Position numbers and translations under genes: made by a program. From UBA4782 sp034429195 (GTDB lineage Bacteria; Chloroflexota; Anaerolineae; Anaerolineales; Anaerolineaceae): 64,000 nt of DNA. Location of the stretch: NCBI GenBank assembly GCA_034429195.1, contig DAOUGQ010000007.1, forward strand, positions 62,001 through 126,000. Reading direction: 5' to 3'. The notes below the pieces were generated by a model, which saw nothing but the letters and a program-made list of their open reading frames with translations, ran no database searches and was not told the DNA's origin. Of this stretch, positions 25,282 to 34,700 are shown one piece after another. The stretch's first letter is position 1; each line of letters begins with the position of its first letter.

Positions 25282-25782
25282 CTACAAATCATCCCCATCA
25301 TGATTCCCGATTGCAAAATCGCTATCTTTGGGTAACCAGGCATCGATGTTGCGAATGATGCGTGGTACAAGAGAATACCCTCGCACGGTAACACCATTAA
25401 TCGAAGGAAGACGCTTTCGCAGGAATTCACGCATGTCATCATTCGTTTTGAACCTGCACTCGATGGAGAGATCTCGGTTTCCTTGACCCAATGCGATATA
25501 CGATACCTCAGGTGTGTTAAGGAAATTTTGGATTACTTCATCTTCTTGATCAGGTTCGACTTCAAGGAAAACATCCACTGCGGTTAAATATCCAAACGCC
25601 TCCGGTGAAACAATGGCAGTCAGGCGAATGGCTCCCAAACGCACCAACCGATCTATTCGTTTTCGTATTGTCCGTTCATTAGCATCCAGAGCACGTGCAA
25701 TCTCTGATGCTGATGTGCGTGCATCTTCATGTAAAAGTTGGATAATTTTTTGATCGACTAAATCAAAGTCCGTTTTTGCCAT
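25282..25782 (-). CDS. Lrp/AsnC-family transcriptional regulator
   Basis: 166 residues: an AsnC-type HTH (DQKIIQLLHEDARTSASEIA, then ERTIRKRIDRLVRLGAI) and a RAM ligand domain with short C-terminal tail. It opens the agmatine operon, 48 bases before ptcA. Lrp-type control of an agmatine deiminase pathway is unusual compared with the LuxR-type AguR of lactic acid bacteria. Inverted half-sites around its promoter suggest autoregulation. Confidence 0.93.
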   Translation of the reverse strand: MAKTDFDLVDQKIIQLLHEDARTSASEIARALDANERTIRKRIDRLVRLGAIRLTAIVSPEAFGYLTAVDVFLEVEPDQEDEVIQNFLNTPEVSYIALGQGNRDLSIECRFKTNDDMREFLRKRLPSINGVTVRGYSLVPRIIRNIDAWLPKDSDFAIGNHDGDDL

Positions 25783-25786
25783 ATTC

Positions 25787-25853
25787 AGTTCCGTTTTGTA
25801 CTTATATCGTTCCTATTCGGTATTATAATAGCGCACTTACGGAACTAATTCAA
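25787..25853 (-). promoter_or_regulatory. Promoter of the agmatine operon with inverted half-sites
   Basis: On the minus strand TTGAAT (25848-25853) and TATTAT (25825-25830) are spaced by 17 bases. The 8-bp pair AGTTCCGT (25787-25794) and ACGGAACT (25839-25846) are perfect inverted repeats 44 bases apart, one in the promoter spacer and one just before the start codon, a spacing suited to a multimeric Lrp-type protein. The rest of the 344-base gap up to 26126 holds one smaller dyad, CTTATGT-N7-ACATAAG (25918-25938), and nothing else I can name. Confidence 0.55.
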
Positions 25854-26126
25854 GCGGTTTATGACATTCATCTCGTAATTAGATGCTTTTTCTAGCAGAA
25901 AATATTTTCTTTCTCTCCTTATGTTTTCATTACATAAGCCATAACAATGAAATCAATAGATCTTTTTTGCATGAAGAAAAGACTCTTTAGATCGGGATAG
26001 AATTCACAAAGTATCTATGACAGTTCCACTTGTTAGTAAACAGAAAATGTATTAAGCTAAATTCAATGCTGTTTACCATCTGACTCTTGTTTTGAACTCC
26101 TTCTGAATTGCTGGTATTAATTACTC

Positions 26127-27920
26127 ATGGCTGACAGGCAAGCCTTTCAAAAATCCATCCCATTTCCGCAGCCCTCTGCCCCACTTTTTCAAATTCTGAA
26201 AAGGGTGTACCAGTATTTGCGCCCCTATTGGAAACAGACGGCAGGTGCATACGCTTCTCTTTTGGGCATCCTTGCACTCAATACGTTTATCCCACAACTC
26301 ATCCGTTGGATCATCGATACCGGTATCGGTCAGAAACAACCAGCCATTTTGACATGGTCAGTGCTGGTAATGCTTGGGTTAACCTTACTCAAAGGTGTTT
26401 TTTCTTTTTTACAGGGCAAGCTAAGCGAAACTTCATCACAGAGCGTGGCGTATGACCTACGAAACGAAATTCAAAAGAAACTTACCCAACTCTCGTTTTC
26501 TTACCATGACCAATCTGAAACAGGTGAGCTGCTTTCCAGGGCAGTTCAAGATGTCGAGCGCGTACGCTTCCTGACTGGTCGTGCAACTCTCCGCATTCTG
26601 GATGGTATTCTGATGCTGGTTGTCACGATGGTCATGATGCTGATCATGGATTACAAACTGGCATTATTGATATTAGTAACCATGCCTTTGCTGGTTATTC
26701 AAGCATTACGATTTGGCACCAGGTTCCGTCCTCTTTCTCTTCAGGTGCAAAAACAGCTCGCCGTTCTCACCACAGCAGTCGAACAGAATTTGCGTGGCAG
26801 CAAAGTAGTTAAAGCTTATGCACAGGAAGATGTTGAGATCGAACGCTTTGAAATGGAGAATTCACGCTGGTTTGACCTCTCTGTCCTTTCCGGGCGGATG
26901 CAGGCGATTAACATGCCTTTACTTTTTCTCCTTGCCAACCTGGGCACGGTCATCATCGTGTTGTATGGTGGCAACCAGGTCATTCAGGATAAATTGACTA
27001 TCGGTGTGATCATTGCCTTCATTACCTACCTTGGGCAATTGATCGAGCCGATCCGTCGGCTTGGATTGATCATTCCAGCTGTTGCAATCGCCGGATCTGC
27101 AGCCGAACGCATTTTTAGCATTCTTGATCAGGTTCCTGAAGTGAAAGATGAACCTGGTGCAATTCTCATGAAAAGCATTCAGGGGCATGTTCAATTCGAA
27201 AATGTTTCCTTCAATTATGGAGCCCGTAAAATTCTCAAAGAGATCAGCTTTGAAGTTTTCCCTGGTCAGACGGTTGCATTACTGGGTTCAACAGGTTCGG
27301 GAAAATCCTCGATCATCAACCTCATCCCCAGGTTTTATGATCCCACCACTGGCAGGATACTCATAGATGGTATGGATATCCGTCATGTTACTCTCCATTC
27401 CTTACGTAGCCAGATCGGTATCGTAATGCAGGATACAACCCTTTTTGCCACATCGATCAAAGAGAATATTGCCTTTGGATGTTCCAATGTTTCAGATAAC
27501 GAGATCATTGAGGCAGCCAAGGCTGCCCAGGCACACGATTTCATCATGGAAACCTCCAATGGATATGATACGCGCGTGGGTGAGCGGGGTTCTACCCTCT
27601 CTGGAGGACAAAAGCAGCGTCTTGCAATCGCCCGTGCATTATTGCTGAACCCCCGCATCCTTCTTCTGGATGATGCGACCGCTTCTGTTGACACAGAAAC
27701 AGAGCATCTCATCCAACTGGCATTTGCACGGTTAATCCAGGGGCGCACTACATTCGTCATCGCCCACCGCCTCAGTACCGTTCGCAATGCCGATCAGATC
27801 CTGGTGCTGGATGCAGGTCATATTGCTGCTCAAGGTACTCACGAAACGTTGCTATCCACATCTCACCTGTACCGCACCATTTACAATCAGCAATTAAAGA
27901 AACAGGAGAGCAGACCATGA
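26127..27920 (+). CDS. Heterodimeric ABC exporter, subunit with degenerate site
   Basis: 597 residues: six membrane helices (ABC_membrane) then an ATPase domain with Walker A GSTGSGKSS, signature LSGGQKQR and Walker B LLLDDATASVD. Asp replaces the catalytic Glu after Walker B, the hallmark of the non-canonical half of TM287/288- or BmrCD-type exporters. The gene overlaps its partner by four bases (ATGA). Substrates of this class are drugs or lipids; none can be named here. There is no clear ribosome site before the ATG. Confidence 0.93.
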   Translation: MADRQAFQKSIPFPQPSAPLFQILKRVYQYLRPYWKQTAGAYASLLGILALNTFIPQLIRWIIDTGIGQKQPAILTWSVLVMLGLTLLKGVFSFLQGKLSETSSQSVAYDLRNEIQKKLTQLSFSYHDQSETGELLSRAVQDVERVRFLTGRATLRILDGILMLVVTMVMMLIMDYKLALLILVTMPLLVIQALRFGTRFRPLSLQVQKQLAVLTTAVEQNLRGSKVVKAYAQEDVEIERFEMENSRWFDLSVLSGRMQAINMPLLFLLANLGTVIIVLYGGNQVIQDKLTIGVIIAFITYLGQLIEPIRRLGLIIPAVAIAGSAAERIFSILDQVPEVKDEPGAILMKSIQGHVQFENVSFNYGARKILKEISFEVFPGQTVALLGSTGSGKSSIINLIPRFYDPTTGRILIDGMDIRHVTLHSLRSQIGIVMQDTTLFATSIKENIAFGCSNVSDNEIIEAAKAAQAHDFIMETSNGYDTRVGERGSTLSGGQKQRLAIARALLLNPRILLLDDATASVDTETEHLIQLAFARLIQGRTTFVIAHRLSTVRNADQILVLDAGHIAAQGTHETLLSTSHLYRTIYNQQLKKQESRP

Positions 27921-29743
27921 GCTTCACCATTGGTCCTGGTTCAGTGGGTATGGGTCCACGTTCTGCTTTGGATCACTTTGGCAACACCAGCCAACAAAGT
28001 GGAGAAGTCTATAATCCCAAAGTAGTGAAACATATGCTTTCCTATCTGCGCCCCCACCGTTGGAAAATGTTCCTCGCATTGATCCTCACACTGGCAGAAT
28101 CAGGGTTAACACTGTTATCACCCTACCTGGTAAAGGTTGCCATTGATCAATACATCACGCCAAAAGATTCACCGGGATTGACCGTCATTGCAATCCTCAT
28201 CGCAGTCACGTTTGTTGCGCTCTTCTTTGTCAGTTCTCTTCAGGGATACCTGCTATCATGGGTGGGTCAAAATGTCTTATCGACCGTTCGAAGCCGGCTA
28301 TTTAATCATTTACAGCGTCTTCAACTGGGATACCATGACACGCATTTTGTAGGCGTGACTGTTTCACGGGTGATCAACGATGTTGCAGAGATCAACGAAC
28401 TACTCTCCCAAGGGATCGTCACATTATTGGGTGATCTAGTGGTTCTCGTTGGCATTATTGTGATCATGTTCTCCATGAGCCCAAAATTGGCATTGTTAAC
28501 GTTTATTGTTCTCCCTTTGATGTTCCTGGCAACCTGGTTATTCTCACGCCAGGCGCGTTCGGCATTTCGTGAAACCCGTTCTAAAGTCGCAGCTGTAGTA
28601 GGCGATCTGGCGGAAGATATCAATGGCATTCGCGCCATTCAAGCCTTCACACAAGAGAAAGCATCACAAGAACGTTTCGAGCATATCAACAAAGAAAACC
28701 GCAATGCTTATATCAATGCCATGTCACTTTCGTTCATCTTTTTGCCAACCATCGAATTCTTGAGCACATTGGCTACTGCCATTGTTCTCTGGTTCGGTGG
28801 GCATTACGTGCTGCAAGAGACCGTGACTCTTGGGACCATGGTAGCATTTCTTTCTTATGTCTCCCGATTTTTCCAACCTATCCAGGAATTGAGTAGGCTC
28901 TATACCACCTTTCAATCTGCGATGGCGGGTGGTGAACAGGTGGTCAAACTTTTAGATACCCCCGTGGAAATCGAAGATAAGCCTGCTGCCATCGAAATGC
29001 CTAAAGTACAGGGCAGAATCGAATTATCACATGTTTCATTCCGATACCGTCCTGATACACCCGTTGTTTTACACGATATCAACATGTCTATTGAACCTGG
29101 AAAGACGATCGCTTTGGTTGGTCCTACGGGTGCAGGGAAGACTACCATCGCCAACCTGATTGCTCGTTTTTATGAGGTTACAGAAGGTTCCATCACCATT
29201 GACGGCATGGACATCCGGTCGGTAACCCAGCAATCGTTACACCGACAGGTGCGGGTTGTCACGCAAGATCCTTTCCTGTTTTCCCGTACCATTGCTGAGA
29301 ATATTAAGTATGGAAAACCAGATGCCACCGACCAACAGATGGAAGAGGCGGCCAAACAAGCTAACGCGCACGATTTCATTTGCAGATTTCCAGATGGATA
29401 CCATACCCGCGTTCTTGAAGGTGGAGTGAACCTCTCACAGGGGCAGCGGCAGCTTCTCAGCATTGCTCGTGCGTTACTGACTGACCCGAGTGTGCTGATA
29501 TTGGATGAAGCCACTGCCAACATCGATACCGTTACCGAAGCCCTTATTCAGGAAGCCCTTGCTCGGCTGCTACAGAATCGAACCGCAATCGTGATCGCTC
29601 ATCGCCTGACCACGGTTCGCAATGCTAATTGGGTGTATGTAATCAATGAGGGGCGTATTACAGAACAGGGCACACATTCTGACCTGCTGGCACAAAAAGG
29701 GCTATATGCCAGTCTATATGAACGTCAATTCATGGATGAGTGA
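27917..29743 (+). CDS. Heterodimeric ABC exporter, canonical subunit
   Basis: 608 residues, same layout as its neighbour but with a 40-residue N-terminal extension before the first helix. Walker A GPTGAGKTT and Walker B LILDEATANID (Glu intact) are normal, while the signature is LSQGQRQ rather than LSGGQ. Thus each ATP site of the heterodimer combines one standard and one altered element, as expected for an asymmetric exporter. Translation is coupled to the upstream subunit. Confidence 0.94.
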   Translation: MSFTIGPGSVGMGPRSALDHFGNTSQQSGEVYNPKVVKHMLSYLRPHRWKMFLALILTLAESGLTLLSPYLVKVAIDQYITPKDSPGLTVIAILIAVTFVALFFVSSLQGYLLSWVGQNVLSTVRSRLFNHLQRLQLGYHDTHFVGVTVSRVINDVAEINELLSQGIVTLLGDLVVLVGIIVIMFSMSPKLALLTFIVLPLMFLATWLFSRQARSAFRETRSKVAAVVGDLAEDINGIRAIQAFTQEKASQERFEHINKENRNAYINAMSLSFIFLPTIEFLSTLATAIVLWFGGHYVLQETVTLGTMVAFLSYVSRFFQPIQELSRLYTTFQSAMAGGEQVVKLLDTPVEIEDKPAAIEMPKVQGRIELSHVSFRYRPDTPVVLHDINMSIEPGKTIALVGPTGAGKTTIANLIARFYEVTEGSITIDGMDIRSVTQQSLHRQVRVVTQDPFLFSRTIAENIKYGKPDATDQQMEEAAKQANAHDFICRFPDGYHTRVLEGGVNLSQGQRQLLSIARALLTDPSVLILDEATANIDTVTEALIQEALARLLQNRTAIVIAHRLTTVRNANWVYVINEGRITEQGTHSDLLAQKGLYASLYERQFMDE

Positions 29744-29808
29744 ATAACGCCAGTTCTCTCACATAACATTCACATTTACTACCAATAGAATGATTTTGCT
29801 CTGATGCT

Positions 29809-31737
29809 TTATTCATTTGAAAACAAGCATACCTCCGTTGTATTTCCTTCGTGCATGAAAAGGGAGCAATCTCTTTCATCGAACCGCTGAGACAACCAGT
29901 TCTTCTCCAACTCCAGGGATGTACCAGGCGAATCTGAGGGCAGAACCAACCAGATTCGTTTACTTGAAAGGGCTTCCCGATTGAGAATAGCCATTCCCAC
30001 TTCATCCAAAGCATCTTCAGGGTTTCCGGTTTCATTAAATTTTTCAATTAACGCAGGTACAGGAAACGAAAAAGGCAGGGATACCCATTCCAATTCTGGA
30101 GAAGTCCAATTCATCCAGAAATACCAGACAGCATTCGCATAAGATTTGATGAGTACTCCATCTTCTGGTTGATAATCCTTCAGAATGAATTGCTGGCTTT
30201 CAAAGAATTCGAGTCGATTCTTTCCATACATAGATTCTTGAGAATAGCAGGATAGCATCAATCCATTTAGCCCGATGCAACCCGCAGCAGCCAGAATTGA
30301 TAATATTCGTAGGAATGGATATTTCAGGCTGAAGCAGGCGATCAGAAGGAGGAAAATGGTCATTATAAGGATTCCCACCTGCGCATCACCCGAGCGTACC
30401 AAGGCAATATCAAGCGGTTGACCACTTAGTATCCAGCGCAAACTCCATCCTATGATCGAATCTTTCAGGTTCCATATAGAAGAATACTCTGTGATGATGG
30501 ATGGCGAGCTGTAAACTGCAGCATAATACTTCCCAACGGAAGTAAGCACCCCAAGCAGTTGAATGCAAAAAGAAACCAAACCTAACGCTGCTAAAGCCAT
30601 CCTGCCAATTCTGCTCATCAACCAACAGTCAATGATGGGAACAATGGTTAAGAACAATAAAGGGACAGTCAACATGACATAACGCAATCCCCAATTATTA
30701 AGCCCTGCCCAGCCATCATCATAGAAAAATGCCTGGGCGATTATCAGGAAGATCAAATACAACCATGTAGACCACGACTGCTGGAAACGTTTCACCAGGC
30801 TCCAAAGAGAAAGAATTAAGATCGGTGAGAAAAGGAACAAACTTTTTCCCGAGCTGATAAAGGGCCCACTGATCGCCTCTAGAAAATGCGGATGCGGGGT
30901 GGAAAGGAAATATTGCAACAGATAGCGGTAATAGGTTGGAGAAAACCGGGAAAGGATTGGAATTTCAGGGACAATAATAATCCAGACCAGAATCAAACCT
31001 GTGATTACTACAAGCCATCCAACCTGTCTTTTCCATGAAGAGATGATCCCTTTCGCCCATGAGAGAAAACCTTTCCGGCTGATGCTTTCGAGCAGCAGCT
31101 CAAAAATCACTATTGGCACTGCCAGTAAAACGGTATTCTTCGTGAGAATTCCTGCGATCAGGCTTGCGAATAACCCGAACCAAAGGAATATGCCGTGTTG
31201 GTTGGGTAAAGTTTTATCATGCAGCAAGATCTTTTGACGAAAAAACCAGGCACAGGTGAGAAATAACATGGCAAGCGGATCACGAAAGTAAGTGCGTGTG
31301 TAAGGAAAAACGATCGTGCACATTCCAAACAATATAGAAGCGATGAAAGCTGTGCATCTTGAGTATCCTGATATGGAAACGATAAAGAACAGCATCATGG
31401 CTGTCAGAGCTGTGACCCAAATATTCAGTAAGAAAAGTGTTTGTACCTGCCCAAAGCCCAACCATATTGCCAGCTTTACTAACGGTACACTGATAAACGT
31501 CTGCGCAGGCTCGATATTCGTAGCAGCAGGTGGTAGTTGCGATAAAGCAAAGACCCGCCCATTGCCCATCACCCGAAGATCATTGACCTGCTCATCCAAC
31601 GCCAGACTGATCGCCCGTGAAGCGAGAATATGTTCGTCATCCACCAGGAAAGTACCGGAATACGTCAGGCTGTAGAAGACAACCAGGATAGCAAGGATGG
31701 CGAATGCGGTGAACAAGAGAGATTTTGATTGTTTCAT
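29809..31737 (-). CDS. GT-C-type membrane glycosyltransferase-like protein
   Basis: 642 residues with about 11-12 membrane helices and a soluble C-terminal part (from about residue 505). The first loop after helix 1 carries the acidic motif VDDEH, as in GT39/ArnT-like enzymes that use polyprenyl-phosphate sugars. Last gene of the minus-strand glycan series, starting 9 bases after the stop of the large fusion gene. Probably adds a sugar to a lipid-linked or surface substrate outside the membrane. Confidence 0.72.
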   Translation of the reverse strand: MKQSKSLLFTAFAILAILVVFYSLTYSGTFLVDDEHILASRAISLALDEQVNDLRVMGNGRVFALSQLPPAATNIEPAQTFISVPLVKLAIWLGFGQVQTLFLLNIWVTALTAMMLFFIVSISGYSRCTAFIASILFGMCTIVFPYTRTYFRDPLAMLFLTCAWFFRQKILLHDKTLPNQHGIFLWFGLFASLIAGILTKNTVLLAVPIVIFELLLESISRKGFLSWAKGIISSWKRQVGWLVVITGLILVWIIIVPEIPILSRFSPTYYRYLLQYFLSTPHPHFLEAISGPFISSGKSLFLFSPILILSLWSLVKRFQQSWSTWLYLIFLIIAQAFFYDDGWAGLNNWGLRYVMLTVPLLFLTIVPIIDCWLMSRIGRMALAALGLVSFCIQLLGVLTSVGKYYAAVYSSPSIITEYSSIWNLKDSIIGWSLRWILSGQPLDIALVRSGDAQVGILIMTIFLLLIACFSLKYPFLRILSILAAAGCIGLNGLMLSCYSQESMYGKNRLEFFESQQFILKDYQPEDGVLIKSYANAVWYFWMNWTSPELEWVSLPFSFPVPALIEKFNETGNPEDALDEVGMAILNREALSSKRIWLVLPSDSPGTSLELEKNWLSQRFDERDCSLFMHEGNTTEVCLFSNE

Positions 31738-31745
31738 TGTCAGTG

Positions 31746-34700
31746 TTATTTCCGGAAGAATTGGACCCTACCCAACCCATCCTGAATCTGCCACTTAAGA
31801 AGCTGCCACCGGGCTAAGTGATGGTAAGACGCTTCAATTCTTGCAGCATTTTTCTCTCTGCTTTGAGTTGGAAATTGAAGTGAGAGATATTTTCGAATTG
31901 CTTTTATTACTTGCTGGCTGGTATTCCTTAAGCTAGCCTCCACAGGTAAATGTAGGTTCCGTTGTGCCAGATAATGAACCATTACTCCCGATAGAATTGT
32001 GTTTTTCAAATGGTGTAGAGTAAAGCGAGAAGGTTCCACATGGTGAGTCACTTTCGATTGTGGCAGTACCGCCACTGTATATCCTAACTGTTGTATCTGG
32101 CTGGCTGCAACAATCTCTTCTCCACCGTTATAGTCATTCCCGTGCCGGCCATACCTGCCCCGGAACCCACCTATCTGCAACAAGGCTTTTCTTCTGGCGC
32201 TCCAGTTTGCCCCCCAGGGAAATTCCCACCATTGTGTAACTTGGGTATAACCTTGATAACCAGTTTCAAATTGACTCCAGTATCGCTCCCAGCCAGCTTT
32301 CCAGACTATATTCAGGTTTTCAGGCCGCTTGAGGATGATATGCCCGCCTATGACACCCGCATCAGGATGCTCCTGGTATGCTTTAAGAGTCTGTTCAATC
32401 ACATCTCTTTCAGCAACTGCGTCGTCATCCAGAAATAACAGTATCTGACTCCTGGCAAAATATATCCCTGCATTTCGCGCATATGAAAGCCCTAATACCG
32501 GACAGTGCAGCAGCCGTAGATGGTCTGGATGATCTGCAAATTTTTTATTGCGGATTTTTGCTACCAAACTCTCTAGTTCCATACTTACAGGGTAGTTATC
32601 CACCACCACAATTTCATAATCACGGTGCGGGATCGTCTGGTCAGTGATGGCGATCAGAGCATTTTCCAACTCCGCAACCCGTTGGTAAGTACAGATGATG
32701 ACAGATATCTTCAGCTCTTCAGCCAGTGATGTTGATAAGACATTTTCGATCATACGCAGATGGTTTGTACGGGCTTTGACATCTATAGCACTGATCAGCG
32801 TTTCAAGATCACTTGTCTCCCACCAACCTTTTTCCACTGAAGTTGCTTTTGTCAATGCAGTAGAATTTCCCCAGGTCAGGTAAACATCCCAATAATTGTC
32901 AGATATATCAAGAAGATCTGTGTTTCCCAAGAACAAAAGAACCTTTAATACGTTATTGCAAAGGTTTTTCGGATATTCCATCTTCGATGACGAATCTTCA
33001 CTGATCTGTAGATAGATCATGGGTATACCAGTTTCCGGAAGTTGCATTTTTTCCAAATCATCCAGAGATAACAACACCTGACCTTTTTTGATAAGAGATT
33101 CCTTCAACCGTTTTGCCAGATGCTGGTGTTCGGTTGTAAAATCATGCTCTGCAATAATCCAGATGGCTGGCATCAAGAAAAAATCCCGCCGAAAGTCGTC
33201 GAAAATCATCAGGTATTTGCGATCTTGGGTTATCTTCAGAGTGGCATCTTGACTTGTCAAAGAAGTTCCATGAAAACGGTATTCATAGACAGGATCATCA
33301 AAGGGAACATGTTTCAGGGTAAGCAGTGCGTTAACCTGCATCCAAGCGTCATAATCTTCACGGGTGAATTGATTGGGGTTATATCCTTCCAGTACACTTT
33401 TTACCCTGGCGCGATATAAGAATGCTCCTCCAATAAAATTATTTGGGTAAGTGTTCAATTCGAAGGTATTGTGCGGGAAATGGATATGCTCACTTCTAAA
33501 AGGCACCTGGTAGCCTGCGTACCAGTTAGAATTTTTCAGAGGTTTGCCATCTTCACCGATGAGATCCATGTTCGCATAAACCATATCCCAATCAGGGTGG
33601 TTGGATAAGCACTTTACCATTCTTGCCAGAAAATTGGGTTTCAACCGGTTATCGTCACTCGTCCAGGTGAGAAATTCTCCACGAGATAATGCAAATCCAT
33701 TATTGAGAGATCGGGGCAGTTTTTGATTTTCCTGGTGAATGACACGGATACGGTCATCCTTTGTCGCATAAGAGTCAACAATTTCGCCGGTCAGGTCGGT
33801 AGAGCCATCATCCACGATAATCAGCTCGAAATGCCGGTAAGTTTGCTGTAAGATACTTTCAATAGCCTCACTGATCATGGTAGCGCCATTAAAAACAGGT
33901 AATACGATCGAGACCAGCCCCGGTGTATACGGCACGTGCAGCTTCTCAAGCGAAAGATTGAATTTTTTCTTTCGTTCTTTCCGATACAGGAAGAAGGCAT
34001 ATGCATATCGCGATAAAAGAAAGGGTTTCTTCTTCCGCAGGATATTTCGTATTCCGCGTAAAATGACAGTGAAACCCATCCCGATTTTCTGAAATCCAAT
34101 CCACAGGTTTTTGAATACTTTCTCCCTGGTAGAATCATGGGGTACAAAAAACAGCCGAATTTGCCACATACCCCATAACCATTTCCACCCCCTGCTGCTT
34201 TTAATCGAAGTCAATTCATACGACTGAAAATTCACCTGGCGTCTCAGCTCGTCCAACTGCATGCCCAATTCTTGTTGCAATGTGAAATATTTCTGTTGGC
34301 TTTGCATTTGAAGTTCGTGGATTTGATTTTCACCCTGGAGACGTACTTCATTGACCCGGTTTTCTGCTTGTTTTTGGATATCCCGGATTCGCTGCTCATC
34401 TTGAAGAATTTTAGTTTCCAATTCATGCTTTTGCTGCAGCAAGGTTTTATTTTCTCTTTGATAATCATCATTCTTTTTCGATAGTTCTTCCTCCTGATTT
34501 ACGTGCCACTGAATGGAAGATAGAAGTTCTTTTTCCCGTACCTGTTGAGAAGCAATAATTTCGCTTAACTTTGCTTTTAAGTTTTTCTCGCGTGCTTCAT
34601 ATTCAGCAATAGTGTTGTTTAGGAGAAAATTCTGATTATTCAAGATTTCGATTTTCTTTTCTTTTTCAGCAATGGAATCCTTAAGGGAAGCCAACTGTAC

